Assembly (NCBI GenBank): GCA_028288725.1
Contig: JAQGIC010000069.1
Coordinates: 1 to 49,092 of the forward strand
DNA length: 49,092 nucleotides
DNA from: Rhodospirillales bacterium
Lineage (GTDB): Bacteria > Pseudomonadota > Alphaproteobacteria > ATCC43930 > CGMCC-115725
Reading direction: 5' to 3'
Within the stretch, counting starts at the first letter, position 1, and each line of letters opens with the position of its first letter. The position numbers and the translations under genes are program-made. This document shows, piece by piece, positions 9,706 to 18,486 of the stretch. The notes under the pieces were generated by a model. It made no database searches. It was not told the origin of the DNA and was given only the letters and a program-made list of their open reading frames with translations.

Positions 9706-9993
9706 ATGCCTGCCGATCTTGCCGACCTGCGCCACCTCATCGACGGCATCGATGACCGTCTGCTCGACCTGCTGGCCGAGCGGATTGCGATTGCCGAGCA
9801 GGTTGCCGCCTACAAGCAGGCGACCGGCGTCGCCGTGCGCCTGCCGGATCGGATCGAGGCGGTCAAGGCGCGCTGTGCCGAACGGGGAGCGGCGCGCGGG
9901 CTCGATCCCGCCTACGTCCGGGAAATCTGGAGCCGCATCATCGAAGAGACCTGCCGGCTGGAGGAACGGCTGATCGGCGTGCGCACGGGCTGA
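9706..9993 (+). CDS. Chorismate mutase (AroQ class)
   Basis: A 95-residue all-helical protein that should convert chorismate to prephenate on the way to Phe and Tyr. It begins LRHLIDGIDDRLLDLLAERI, the AroQ helix-1 signature with the conserved Arg and Asp-Arg pair, then VAAYKQATG with the active-site Lys. It continues with RIEAVKARCAER and an IWSRIIEETCRLEE ending. Start ATG 9706 is chosen for homology; the frame is open further upstream without similarity. It is a stand-alone mutase, not fused to prephenate dehydratase. Confidence 0.88.
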   Translation: MPADLADLRHLIDGIDDRLLDLLAERIAIAEQVAAYKQATGVAVRLPDRIEAVKARCAERGAARGLDPAYVREIWSRIIEETCRLEERLIGVRTG

Positions 9994-10059
9994 GGAGCGA
10001 CGGATCGCTCGCGAGACCCCATCGGGCCGTTCTTTTCTTTCGCAGCAGCCATGCGTCGC

Positions 10060-10089
10060 TTGGCACTTATTACGATTGCGGCGTATCTT
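10060..10089 (+). promoter_or_regulatory. Possible sigma-70-type promoter for ilvD
   Basis: TTGGCA (10060-10065) and TATCTT (10084-10089) are 18 bases apart and 57 bases upstream of ilvD. Only a sequence resemblance; no leader peptide or attenuator was recognised. Confidence 0.3.
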
Positions 10090-10145
10090 CCCGAGCTTGA
10101 TCGTAGCGGGGGCATGAAGCCCCGAATTTCCGAAGAGGTCCCGCG

Positions 10146-11999
10146 ATGCCTGCCTATCGTTCTCGCACCAGCACCCATGGCCGCAACATGGCGGGCGCGC
10201 GCGGCCTTTGGCGCGCGACGGGCATGACGGACGCGGATTTCGGCAAACCGATCATCGCCATCGCCAATTCCTTCACCCAGTTCGTGCCGGGCCATGTCCA
10301 TCTGAAGGATTTGGGACAGCTGGTCGCGCGCGAAATCGAAAAGGCCGGCGGCGTCGCCAAGGAATTCAACTGCATCGCCATCGACGACGGCATCGCCATG
10401 GGCCACGGCGGCATGCTCTACAGCCTGCCCTCGCGCGAGCTGATCGCCGACAGCGTCGAATACATGGTCAACGGCCATTGCGCCGATGCGCTGGTCTGCA
10501 TCTCCAATTGCGACAAGATCACGCCGGGCATGCTGATGGCCGCCATGCGGCTCAACATCCCGGTGATCTTCGTGTCGGGCGGCCCGATGGAGGCCGGCAA
10601 GATCGTTCATAAGGGCGTCAGCAAGGCGGTCGATCTGATCAGCGCCATGGTCGCCGCCGCCGATCCCAAGGTCAGCGACGAGGATGCGGCCGTGATGGAG
10701 CGGTCGGCGTGCCCGACCTGCGGGTCGTGTTCCGGCATGTTCACCGCCAATTCGATGAATTGCCTGACCGAAACGCTGGGCCTGGCGCTGCCCGGCAACG
10801 GCACCGTGCTGGCGACCCATGCCGACCGCAAGCGCCTGTTCATCGATGCCGGCTGGACCATCGTCGATCTGGCGCGCCGCTGGTACGAGCAGGACGATGC
10901 GAGCGCGCTGCCGCGCACCATCGCCAATTTCAATTCCTTCGAGAATGCCATGACGCTCGACATCGCCATGGGCGGATCGACCAACACGGTGCTGCATCTG
11001 CTGGCGGCGGCGCACGAAGGCGAGGTTGCCTTCACCATGAGCGACATCGACCGCCTGTCGCGCCGCGTGCCGGTGCTGTGCAAGGTGGCGCCGTCCGTCG
11101 CCGACGTGCATGTCGAGGACGTGCATCGCGCCGGCGGCATCCTCGGCATCCTGGCCGAACTCGACCGGGCTGGCCTGATCCATACGGATGGGCCGACCGT
11201 GCATGCACCGACCCTGGGCGCGGCACTCGCCAAATGGGATGTGACCACGTCCAAGGATTCGAGCGTCGAGCATTTCTATCGCTCGGCCCCGGGTGGCGTG
11301 CGCACGACCGAGGCGTTCAGCCAGGACAAGCGCTATGACTCGCTAGATATCGATCGGGCCGCCGGCGTCATCCGCGACAAGGCCCACGCGTTCAGCGAGG
11401 ACGGCGGTCTGGCCGTGCTCTACGGCAATATCGCGCTCGACGGCTGCATCGTGAAGACGGCCGGCGTCGACGAGAATTCCCTGAAATTCTCCGGGCCGGC
11501 CCGCATCTTCCAAAGCCAGGACGACGCGGTGATCGGCATCCTGGGCGACCGGATCGAGGAGGGCGACGTCGTGCTGATCCGCTACGAGGGCCCCAAGGGC
11601 GGCCCGGGCATGCAGGAGATGCTGTATCCGACGAGCTATCTGAAGTCGAAGGGCCTGGGCAAGGCCTGCGCGCTCGTGACCGACGGCCGCTTTTCCGGCG
11701 GCTCCTCTGGCCTGTCGATCGGCCATGTCTCGCCGGAAGCGGCCGAGGGCGGGGCGATCGGCCTGGTCGAAGAGGGCGACCTGATCGTCATCGATATCCC
11801 GAACCGCGCGATCCGCGTCGATGTGAGCGACGAGGAACTGGCCCGCCGCCGGGCCGCGATGGATGCCAAGGGCCGCGCCGGTTGGGTTCCGACCGGCCGC
11901 GACCGCGTCGTCTCCCCGGCGCTGCAGGCCTATGCGGCCCTGACGACCAGCGCGTCCCGCGGCGCGGTCCGCGACGTGACGCAGGTACAGCGGAAGTAG
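10146..11999 (+). CDS. ilvD: Dihydroxy-acid dehydratase
   Basis: This enzyme dehydrates 2,3-dihydroxy-isovalerate and 2,3-dihydroxy-3-methylvalerate in valine, isoleucine and leucine synthesis and also supplies pantothenate. At 617 residues it matches the long E. coli-type enzyme. Iron-sulfur ligands are visible in [11 protein letters not shown] and [19 protein letters not shown], with [11 protein letters not shown] near the N-terminus and [19 protein letters not shown] near the C-terminus. GAGG lies about 8 bases before the ATG. It stands alone; no other ilv or leu gene is in the window. Confidence 0.97.
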   Translation: MPAYRSRTSTHGRNMAGARGLWRATGMTDADFGKPIIAIANSFTQFVPGHVHLKDLGQLVAREIEKAGGVAKEFNCIAIDDGIAMGHGGMLYSLPSRELIADSVEYMVNGHCADALVCISNCDKITPGMLMAAMRLNIPVIFVSGGPMEAGKIVHKGVSKAVDLISAMVAAADPKVSDEDAAVMERSACPTCGSCSGMFTANSMNCLTETLGLALPGNGTVLATHADRKRLFIDAGWTIVDLARRWYEQDDASALPRTIANFNSFENAMTLDIAMGGSTNTVLHLLAAAHEGEVAFTMSDIDRLSRRVPVLCKVAPSVADVHVEDVHRAGGILGILAELDRAGLIHTDGPTVHAPTLGAALAKWDVTTSKDSSVEHFYRSAPGGVRTTEAFSQDKRYDSLDIDRAAGVIRDKAHAFSEDGGLAVLYGNIALDGCIVKTAGVDENSLKFSGPARIFQSQDDAVIGILGDRIEEGDVVLIRYEGPKGGPGMQEMLYPTSYLKSKGLGKACALVTDGRFSGGSSGLSIGHVSPEAAEGGAIGLVEEGDLIVIDIPNRAIRVDVSDEELARRRAAMDAKGRAGWVPTGRDRVVSPALQAYAALTTSASRGAVRDVTQVQRK

Positions 12000-12071
12000 C
12001 AAGACCTCCTCTGCCGCCTTTCGCGGGAGAGCGATTGTCTGGCCAGTCAAGCTCGGGCGGGGATCAGGCGG

Positions 12072-12260
12072 TCAGCGGTGCGGGGCCCAGATCGGCACGC
12101 AATTGGTGCGCCCGCTCATCAGGCAATCTTCGAGCCGGCTCTGGGCCGCCAGTTTCTGTTCGAGAAAGATGCCGAGGACGATGAACAACAGGGTCAATGC
12201 CAGCGCGCCGAGGCTCGCCGTCACCCTGTTATTCTCCTGATCGCGGTCCGGATCGTACAT
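12072..12260 (-). CDS. Small single-pass membrane protein
   Basis: A 62-residue protein starting MYDPDRDQENNRVTASLGAL, with one transmembrane helix at about residues 15-34 and a tail with SRLEDCLMSGRTNC. Similar short proteins with a DPDRD...NNR start and a SRLEDCLMSGR(T/R)NC tail occur in alphaproteobacteria, as I recall them, without known function. The two cysteines (near 46 and 54) could pair if the tail is periplasmic. It lies 136 bp downstream of phnN on the same strand but need not belong to that operon. Confidence 0.7.
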   Translation of the reverse strand: MYDPDRDQENNRVTASLGALALTLLFIVLGIFLEQKLAAQSRLEDCLMSGRTNCVPIWAPHR

Positions 12261-12395
12261 CGCGAGGCCGGCATCGTTAGCGTTGAAACCAGGATACCAT
12301 GGCACCCTAATTCCGCGAGGCGGAAAAATTGTACTCGGGTGATCGAACGCCTGACCGCAGCGGAAATACGCGCAGCCCACTGTGGCGGCGTATCG

Positions 12396-12986
12396 CTAGC
12401 GAGAGCCGGTCGGATCCGGATGGTTCGATGACGCGCGATTGAGGGCCACGAGGGCAGCGACGAAGCGCTCGATGCCGTCCTCGAGCGCGAAATCATTGGC
12501 GACGGTGTAAACCTCTCCCGACGCCGGGAGGGCAGGCGTCGCGCGGTGCAGGCGGTGATGAATGTCCTCGGCCGTTTCGCGGCCACGCCCCGCAAGGCGC
12601 GCGGCGAGCACGGCCGGCCGTGCCGTTACCACCACCACGCCGATCGGCGCCAGGTTGAGCCGGGCCGGCCCGACGACGCTGCGGGAGACATTAGCGACGA
12701 CCGCCACGCCATCGCGGCGAAAGGCCTCGACCGCGCGCGGAATCCCATAGGCCAGACCATGCGCCCGCCAGGACAGCAGGAAACCGCCGGCCGCTTCGGT
12801 GCGGTGGAATTCTGCGGGCGAGACGCTGATGTGATCCTCCCCGCCGGCCGAGGCGGGACGGGTCAGCACTCGGCGGACGAAGTGGAACCGGCCCTCAGCG
12901 GCCAACCTTCGGCGGGCGCCGTCGATCAAAGCGTCCTTGCCGGCACCGCTGGGGCCAACGACCAGGATCAGCGGCGCGAGGCTCAC
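12396..12986 (-). CDS. phnN: Ribose 1,5-bisphosphate phosphokinase
   Basis: PhnN phosphorylates ribose 1,5-bisphosphate to PRPP, recovering the sugar left by C-P lyase. The 196-residue protein has the guanylate-kinase-like P-loop GPSGAGKD (11-18); the aspartate instead of Ser/Thr after Lys is normal for PhnN. It continues with FVRRVLTRPA, GGFLLSWRAHGLAYGIP and AARLAGRGRE. Its ATG overlaps the transferase stop by 4 bp, so it is last in the phn operon. The C-P lyase that makes its substrate is not in the window. Confidence 0.9.
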   Translation of the reverse strand: MSLAPLILVVGPSGAGKDALIDGARRRLAAEGRFHFVRRVLTRPASAGGEDHISVSPAEFHRTEAAGGFLLSWRAHGLAYGIPRAVEAFRRDGVAVVANVSRSVVGPARLNLAPIGVVVVTARPAVLAARLAGRGRETAEDIHHRLHRATPALPASGEVYTVANDFALEDGIERFVAALVALNRASSNHPDPTGSR

Positions 12987-13639
12987 CGGTCGTATTTCTC
13001 GACAAAGGCTGCGGTATCGAGGGCGCGGAAGTCGTCGAGCGCCGCCCCGATCGCACTATGCGGCCAATCCCACCACGCGATCCGCATCAGCTTCTCGATG
13101 ATGGCCGGATCGAAGCGCGGTCGCAGGACGCGGGCCGGTGTGCCGACGACGATGGCGAATGGCGGCACGTCCTTGGTCACCACGGCGCCCGAGCCGATCG
13201 CGGCCCCGGTGCCGATGGCGACGCCCGGCATGACGATAGCGTTATGCCCGATCCAGACATCGGGGCCGATGCGGACCCGGTCTTTGGCGCGCCAGTCGAA
13301 GACCTCGCTGTCGTCGGGGCGATCGAAGCCATAGGAGCGCGAGCGATAGGTAAAATGGTGCAAGGTCGCCCGCCACCAGGGATGGTTGCTGGGATTGATC
13401 CGCACACCCGTGGCGATGTTGCAGAAATTGCCGATGTCGGCATGGGCGATCTGGTTGTCGCCCATGGCATAGCCGTAATCGCCCAAGATGCTGGTGGCGA
13501 CGTGGGAGCGCGGCCCCAGATAGGTATAGCGGCCGAAATCGGAATTCCGCACGACCGCGCTCGGGTCGATTTCCGGCGCTTCGCCGAGGATGCGACCGGC
13601 GGTCCAGGGATCATGGCCGGTGCCGCAATTGATCAGCAT
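12983..13639 (-). CDS. Phosphonate-cluster hexapeptide acetyltransferase-like protein
   Basis: A 218-residue left-handed beta-helix protein. Repeats such as IGPDVWIGHNAIVMPGVAIG, TGAAIGSGAVVTKDV and PFAIVVGTPARVLRPRF mark the xenobiotic/chloramphenicol acetyltransferase-like branch. A subfamily of these proteins is found specifically next to phosphonate genes. The presumed reaction is acetyl transfer from acetyl-CoA to a phosphonate or amine; the acceptor is not known. Start ATG 13639 is chosen because GAGG precedes it. It lies 115 bp downstream of phnE and overlaps phnN. Confidence 0.85.
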   Translation of the reverse strand: MLINCGTGHDPWTAGRILGEAPEIDPSAVVRNSDFGRYTYLGPRSHVATSILGDYGYAMGDNQIAHADIGNFCNIATGVRINPSNHPWWRATLHHFTYRSRSYGFDRPDDSEVFDWRAKDRVRIGPDVWIGHNAIVMPGVAIGTGAAIGSGAVVTKDVPPFAIVVGTPARVLRPRFDPAIIEKLMRIAWWDWPHSAIGAALDDFRALDTAAFVEKYDR

Positions 13640-13754
13640 GGAAACCTCAAAGGGAGAAAATTCGGGCGCGTGTTCCCGAAGCGGACGATGTCCCAACGGG
13701 CAGTGCCCCGCCGTACGAGTCCGTGCGCCTTGATCGATCGCCGAGCGTCGCGGC

Positions 13755-14513
13755 TTAGGCCATCAATCGTCTGAGAGCGGCCGAAATCTGTTCCGCCCCC
13801 ACGACCAGCAGGAAGGTCACGATCAGCAGCATCGAGACTTCGCGATACTGGAACAGGTTCATGGCGGTCAGCATGTGGAACCCCAGACCGCCGGCCCCGA
13901 CGAAGCCCAGCACCAAGGACGAGCGCAAATTCTCGTCGAAGCGATAGAGCGCGATGCCGAGCAGCGAGGGCAGCAGCGTCGGCACGACCGCGTGGGTGAA
14001 GACCTGGACCCGGCCGGCGCCGGTCAGCGTCAGCGCCTCGACCGGACCCATGTCCATGTCCTCGATCCGTTCGGCGAACAGGCGGCCCAGCATGCCGATC
14101 GAATGGACCGAAAGCGCCAGCGCCCCGGGGAAGGGGCCGAGCCCGACCGCGGTCACGAACAACAGCGCCCAGATCAGGTCCGGCACCGCGCGGGTGAGCG
14201 CGATCACGCCCCGGGCGAAGTAATAGAGCGCCTTGGACGGCGTCACGTTGCGCGCGGCCAGCACGGCGAACGGGATCGCCATGATCACGCCGCAGACCGT
14301 GCCGAACAGCGCAATGTCGAGCGTCTCCAGCGCCGGCCAGACGATGTCGGGCAGGCTGGTGAAATCGGGCGGGGTCGCGCGGCCGATGATGTCGGCCATG
14401 CCAAAGACGCCGGTCACCAGCTCCGACAGCCGGGCATCGACCACCCAGAGCGACTGGCCGAACAGGCCGATCCCGACCAGCAGGATCAGCGACAGCAGGT
14501 TCGAGCGTTTCAC
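13755..14513 (-). CDS. phnE: Phosphonate ABC transporter, permease
   Basis: Inner-membrane subunit of a PhnCDE-type importer; 252 residues with about six helices. The permease coupling loop is visible in PVEALTLTGAGRVQVFTHAV, and FDENLRSSLVLGFVGAGGLGF is characteristic of PhnE. It starts with ATG overlapping the phnC stop by 4 bp. Phosphite or other oxidised-phosphorus ligands are possible alternatives to phosphonate, since these importers look alike. Confidence 0.93.
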   Translation of the reverse strand: MKRSNLLSLILLVGIGLFGQSLWVVDARLSELVTGVFGMADIIGRATPPDFTSLPDIVWPALETLDIALFGTVCGVIMAIPFAVLAARNVTPSKALYYFARGVIALTRAVPDLIWALLFVTAVGLGPFPGALALSVHSIGMLGRLFAERIEDMDMGPVEALTLTGAGRVQVFTHAVVPTLLPSLLGIALYRFDENLRSSLVLGFVGAGGLGFHMLTAMNLFQYREVSMLLIVTFLLVVGAEQISAALRRLMA

Positions 14514-15280
14514 GCGGCGTGTCGCTGATAGAGCATGTCGACCATGGCGGCCGAGATCGCGTCGGGGCCGCCATCGAACACGACCTCGCCATCCTTGAGG
14601 CCGATGACCCGGTCGGCATAGGCCAGCGCCAGGTCGGGCTGGTGCAGCACGGTCAGCACGGCGAGGCCATCCTCGGTCGCGAGCCGACGCAAGAGCGCCA
14701 TGATCTCGCGCGCCGATTCCGGGTCCAGGCTGGCGACCGGCTCGTCCGCCAGCAGCAGGCGCGGCCGTTGGGCGAGCGCACGTGCGATGGCGACCCGCTG
14801 CTGCTGGCCGCCGGACAGCGTGCCGGCACGCTGCTGCGCGAACTCGACCAGCCCGACCTCTTGCAGGAAGCCGTCGGCCGCCGCCAATTCGCTGCGCGGC
14901 AGCAGGCCGATGGCGGTGGCGAAGGTCCGGTGCCGGCCGAGGGCACCGGTCGCGACATTGGCCAGCACGTTGCGCCGGCCGACCAGATTGGCGTGTTGAA
15001 AGATCATGCCGCAGGCCATGCGGACCCGGCGCAGGCCTTCGCCGTCGAGACCGGCCACGGCACAGCCGTCGATCAGCACCTGCCCCTCGGTCGGTTCGAT
15101 CAACCGGACGATGGAGCGCAGCAGGGTCGACTTGCCGCTCCCGTTGCTGCCCAGGATGACGACCAGCTCGCCGTCCCGCACGGTCAGGTCGACCCCTTTC
15201 AGGGCGACCCTTCCGTTCGGATAGCGTTTGGCCAATTGCCGGACGATCAGGCGCGGTGCGCTCGGGCCTTCATGCAGCAT
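14510..15280 (-). CDS. phnC: Phosphonate ABC transporter, ATP-binding subunit
   Basis: A 256-residue ATPase that powers the importer. Walker A GSNGSGKST, the signature [15 protein letters not shown], Walker B LLLADEPVASLDPES and the switch histidine in TVLHQPDLALAYADRVIGL are all present. Start at 15280 (MLHEGPSAPRL) is taken because it lies 8 bp after the phnD stop; an extension to 15523 would lie inside phnD in another frame. Gene order here is D-C-E, not C-D-E. Confidence 0.93.
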   Translation of the reverse strand: MLHEGPSAPRLIVRQLAKRYPNGRVALKGVDLTVRDGELVVILGSNGSGKSTLLRSIVRLIEPTEGQVLIDGCAVAGLDGEGLRRVRMACGMIFQHANLVGRRNVLANVATGALGRHRTFATAIGLLPRSELAAADGFLQEVGLVEFAQQRAGTLSGGQQQRVAIARALAQRPRLLLADEPVASLDPESAREIMALLRRLATEDGLAVLTVLHQPDLALAYADRVIGLKDGEVVFDGGPDAISAAMVDMLYQRHAA

Positions 15281-15288
15281 GGCTGGGC

Positions 15289-16176
15289 TCACAGCTTGGC
15301 CAGGTCGACCTTGAGGATCTTGACCATGTCGCGGATCGGATCGTAGGCCGCGTCCGTGATCGGCACGAAGCTCTTGCCGTCGCCGGCCAGCACATCGAGG
15401 TCGGCTTTGGGCAGGGCCTTCAGGTCCAGGTTCTGCAGGATCTGGGTCAGCTTGGCCTTCAGGCCGGCCGGCAGATCGCCGCGCACCGCGATCGGGTCCT
15501 GCGGGATCGGATCGGACTGCCACAGCGTGGTGAACATGCCGTCCTGCCAGAAGCCCTGGTGCTTGGCCGAGGTGATCTGGTCGCTGTTGAGCTCGCCCAC
15601 TTCGACCTTGTGGTTGCGCAGCGCCTCGAACGTGGCGGTATGGCTGCCGGCATAGACCGGCTTTATGCCCTTGTCGGCATCGATGCCGGCCTTTTGCAGC
15701 GCATAGGCCGGGAACAGATGACCCGAGGTCGAGGCCGGGTCGGAGAAGGCGAAGGAATGGCCGACGGTATCCTTGAGCGAGGCGACGCCCGAGCCCGGCC
15801 AGGTGACGATGCTGGCGGTATAGGTCATCGGCTTGCCGTCGGCCTGGGAGAAGCTCGCGACGGCCTCGGCCTTGGCGACCTGATGGGCCAGCACATAGCC
15901 CAAGGGACCGAACTCGCCGATCTCCAGCTTGCCGGCGCGCATCGCCTCGATCTCGGCGTTGTAGCTGGTGGTGACTTGCACCTCGACCTTGCAGCCGAGC
16001 TTGTCGGCGATCAGCTTGGCGACGTCCTGGTAGACCGGCAGCAGGCGCGAGGCGGCTTCATAGGGTTCGACGCCGAAGCGGACGGTGCCGCCGTTCGGGC
16101 AGTCATCGGCGGCAAAGGCGGGGCCGGCGAGCGCCAGCAGGGTGAACGGAGCGGCGAGGCAGGTCCGGACGCGCAT
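15289..16176 (-). CDS. phnD: Phosphonate ABC transporter, periplasmic binding protein
   Basis: A 295-residue secreted binding protein. The signal peptide covers about residues 1-22 and is followed by VRFGVEPYEAASRLLPVYQ and KLEIGEFGPLGYVLAHQVAK, typical of the PhnD/phosphate-phosphonate family. The ATKSTSGHLFP-like ligand loop appears as FSDPASTSGHLFPAYAL. First gene of the phnD-phnC-phnE-transferase-phnN unit. The 238-bp gap upstream (16177-16414), which must hold the promoter, shows no convincing Pho box. Confidence 0.9.
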   Translation of the reverse strand: MRVRTCLAAPFTLLALAGPAFAADDCPNGGTVRFGVEPYEAASRLLPVYQDVAKLIADKLGCKVEVQVTTSYNAEIEAMRAGKLEIGEFGPLGYVLAHQVAKAEAVASFSQADGKPMTYTASIVTWPGSGVASLKDTVGHSFAFSDPASTSGHLFPAYALQKAGIDADKGIKPVYAGSHTATFEALRNHKVEVGELNSDQITSAKHQGFWQDGMFTTLWQSDPIPQDPIAVRGDLPAGLKAKLTQILQNLDLKALPKADLDVLAGDGKSFVPITDAAYDPIRDMVKILKVDLAKL

Positions 16177-16414
16177 GATGTTCCTCCGAAGAAGGCGCGC
16201 GAGAACCGCGCTGCCGGATCGGCACGCTACGACCGGCTCATGTCAGTCCCGTTGCAGTTCGGTGCTCAATCCGTGTCTGCGGCGAAATCGCCTGGACAAG
16301 CCGAGGATTCGTCGGAGGCGCCAGCACAGGAAAGAGGGGATCGCGGTCTCTTGGAGCCGCCAGGTCCGGGCTGGCGCCCACACGGTTCCGTCCAGGGACC
16401 GCGTGGGCGCGCCG

Positions 16415-16897
16415 TCATGCCGCGCGGAAGGCGAGCGCGCTCGGGTGCAGGCCCTGCTCGGCCATGCGGTTCCAGAAGCGGTCGAACCGACGGAGCGTCG
16501 TCAGCGCGTCGGTGACCGCCGTCGCGTCGATCGGCCCCGCCGACAGCTCGACCAGATGCCGGTCGTGCATCGCGTCGATTTCGGCGCAGAGCGTCAAACC
16601 CCTCGGCGACAGGCGAACGCGGACCGAACGCCGGTCGTGCGCCGACCGTTGCTGGATCAGATAACCGGTCTCGACCAGCTTTTTGACGTTGTAGGAAACA
16701 TTCGATCCGAGATAGCAGCCGCGGAGCGTCAGCTCGCCGACCGTCAGGTCGGACGTGCCAATATTGAACAGAATGTTGGCTTGGATCGAGTTGATGTCTT
16801 GGACGGAGTTTCTCTCGAGCTCGGCGCTTATCAGATCGAGAAACTGTCTATGTAGATGCTCTATGACAGAGATCATACTGAGATATGTGTGTTTCAT
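16415..16897 (-). CDS. ldtR: MarR-family regulator similar to LdtR
   Basis: A 160-residue winged-helix repressor or activator. The core (FNIGTSDLTVGELTLRGCYL, then GSNVSYNVKKLVETGYL, then RSAHDRRSVRVRLSPRG) closely resembles LdtR of Liberibacter and its Rhizobiales relatives, which controls an L,D-transpeptidase and osmotic tolerance. ATG 16897 is preferred because AAGG lies 9 bases upstream and LdtR proteins start near the YLSMIxxIExLHR segment; an upstream ATG at 16978 would add 27 residues. A perfect palindrome covers the chosen start codon. No ldtP-like target is in the window. Confidence 0.85.
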   Translation of the reverse strand: MKHTYLSMISVIEHLHRQFLDLISAELERNSVQDINSIQANILFNIGTSDLTVGELTLRGCYLGSNVSYNVKKLVETGYLIQQRSAHDRRSVRVRLSPRGLTLCAEIDAMHDRHLVELSAGPIDATAVTDALTTLRRFDRFWNRMAEQGLHPSALAFRAA

Positions 16898-16907
16898 TTT
16901 ATGAAAC
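16891..16907. promoter_or_regulatory. 17-bp palindrome over the ldtR start codon (candidate operator)
   Basis: GTTTCAT-TTT-ATGAAAC is a perfect inverted repeat whose centre overlaps the ATG of the LdtR-like gene. MarR proteins bind 16-20-bp palindromes and often repress themselves, so autoregulation is the natural reading. Placement over the start codon means a bound dimer would also block translation initiation sequences from being transcribed. Confidence 0.6.
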
Positions 16908-17210
16908 CTTGTGTCGGGCGCAGCGAGGCTAATCGCCAACGCCACTGTTTCGGTGACGGTGGGATCTTTGATCGCCACCGTCGCTCAGCGTGCGGCCCCA
17001 ATCGATAATTTATCTTAAAGATGGGAATGATTTCAGCGGCTTTCGCCAAATAGCTTTCTATGCTGCGGACACGTCCTAAAACGTGTGTGCCCGCTTGTCG
17101 AAATGCTGCCCAATCTGTCGGCCGGGGCGGCACGCGATGCCGGGGAGGGCGACGGGCCGTAGCGCGTGATTGAAGCGGGCGATCTGTCCCCCTGCGGCGG
17201 TCCGGCGGCG

Positions 17211-18383
17211 TCAGACGATGTTTCGGGCTTGGAGCCGTTCCACCTCCGCCGTCCCGAGCCCGAGTTCCCGCAGGATTTCATGCGTATGTTGTCCGCGCGC
17301 CGGAGGGGGGCTGACGATCGCGCCCGGCGTGCGCGTGAGCGTCACCGGCTGGCCGACGTACGGGACGCCGTCCAGTGTCTGCGCGATCCCCAGATGCTGC
17401 ACCTGGGGTTCTTCGAAAGTCTGATCGATGGCGTTGATGGGGCCGCAGGGCACGCCGACCGCATTAAGGCGCTCAATCCAATTGGCGCTATCGTCACATT
17501 CGGTCCGGGCGTCGATTTCCTCCTGCAGGATATGGCGGTTGTCGCTGCGGGCGCCGCCCGTCGCGAAGCGCGGATCGGTCAGCCACGCCGTCGCGCCCAG
17601 CACGTGCGCCAGCCGCTCCCAGATGTGATGGCCTGCGGCGGCGATATTGATATGGCCATCGCGGGTCCGGAACACGCCGGTCGGAATGCTCGTCGGGTGG
17701 TTGTTGCCCGCCTGCGCCGGGACCTCGCCCCGCATCAGCCAGCGCGCCGCCTGGAAATCGAGCATGAAGATCTGCGCCTGCAGCAGCGACGACTGCACCC
17801 ACTGGCCCCGACCGCTCGCCTCGCGTTCCAGCAGGGCCACCAGCACGCCCTGGGCCGCGAAGATGCCGGCGCAAAGGTCGGCGATGGGAATGCCGACCCG
17901 CATGGGTCCCCGTCCGGGCTCGCCGGTAATCGACATCAGCCCGCCCATGCCCTGCGCGATCTGGTCGAAGCCCGGGCGATCGGCATAGGGCCCATCCTGG
18001 CCGAAGCCTGAGATCGAGGCGTAGATCAGGCGCGGGTTTGCCGCCGAGAGCGCGGCGTAGTCGATGCCGAGGCGATGCTTGACGTCCGGCCGGAAATTTT
18101 CCACGACCACGTCGGCGGTCGCCGCGAGACGCTTCAGGATCGCCACGCCCTCCGGATCCTTGAGGTTCAGCGTCAGGCCCCGCTTGTTGCGGTGAAGGTT
18201 CTGGAAATCCGGGCCGTCGCGCGGGCCGCCCATCGGCTCGACCGTGTCCAATTTTTCCGGCAGCTCGATCTTGATGACGTCGGCGCCCCAGTCGGCGAGC
18301 TGGCGCACGCAGGTGGGGCCGGCCCGCACCCGCGTCAGATCGAGCACCTTGAAGCGGGCGAGAGCGGATGAGGCGGCCGGCAT
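17211..18383 (-). CDS. CaiB/BaiF-type (class III) CoA-transferase
   Basis: A 390-residue enzyme that moves CoA between carboxylic acids. FKVLDLTRVRAGPTCVRQLA, WGADVIKIE, NKRGLTLNLKDPEG and RPGFDQIAQGMGGLM are family motifs. The catalytic aspartate should be that of VGIPIADLCAG, in the position of Asp169 of formyl-CoA transferase. Start ATG 18383 follows GGAGG. It is divergent from the GntR regulator and ABC transporter genes, so it probably activates the imported acid. The actual acid and CoA donor cannot be deduced. The 313-bp stretch between this gene and ldtR (16898-17210) shows only a 6-bp inverted repeat (17069-17086). Confidence 0.9.
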   Translation of the reverse strand: MPAASSALARFKVLDLTRVRAGPTCVRQLADWGADVIKIELPEKLDTVEPMGGPRDGPDFQNLHRNKRGLTLNLKDPEGVAILKRLAATADVVVENFRPDVKHRLGIDYAALSAANPRLIYASISGFGQDGPYADRPGFDQIAQGMGGLMSITGEPGRGPMRVGIPIADLCAGIFAAQGVLVALLEREASGRGQWVQSSLLQAQIFMLDFQAARWLMRGEVPAQAGNNHPTSIPTGVFRTRDGHINIAAAGHHIWERLAHVLGATAWLTDPRFATGGARSDNRHILQEEIDARTECDDSANWIERLNAVGVPCGPINAIDQTFEEPQVQHLGIAQTLDGVPYVGQPVTLTRTPGAIVSPPPARGQHTHEILRELGLGTAEVERLQARNIV

Positions 18384-18422
18384 GATAGAATCCTCCCTTC
18401 GGCATCGTCGTGTTCGGCGAGT

Positions 18423-18457
18423 GTAGATTGTAGACAGTAGACAGTACAGAGTTGACA
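18423..18457. repeat. Five tandem heptamers (GTAGACA) in a divergent promoter
   Basis: Positions 18423-18457 read as five consecutive 7-base units: GTAGATT, GTAGACA, GTAGACA, GTACAGA, GTTGACA. Two are identical and the outer ones differ by one to three bases. The array lies 39 bp upstream of the CoA-transferase start and directly against the first possible start (GTG 18460) of the GntR gene. It may be an operator array for that regulator or simply a slippage-prone repeat. Confidence 0.6.
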
Positions 18458-18486
18458 GCGTGGACCTTCGGCCGTCACCATGGCGC

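Noticed and set aside
12010-12040. Second copy of the 176-436 repeat after ilvD
   Set aside because: Only CTTTCGCGGGA is shared; no inverted partner or flanking similarity.
16177-16414. Pho box upstream of phnD
   Set aside because: A GACATGA-like half was seen near 16240 but no properly spaced second half; not better than chance.
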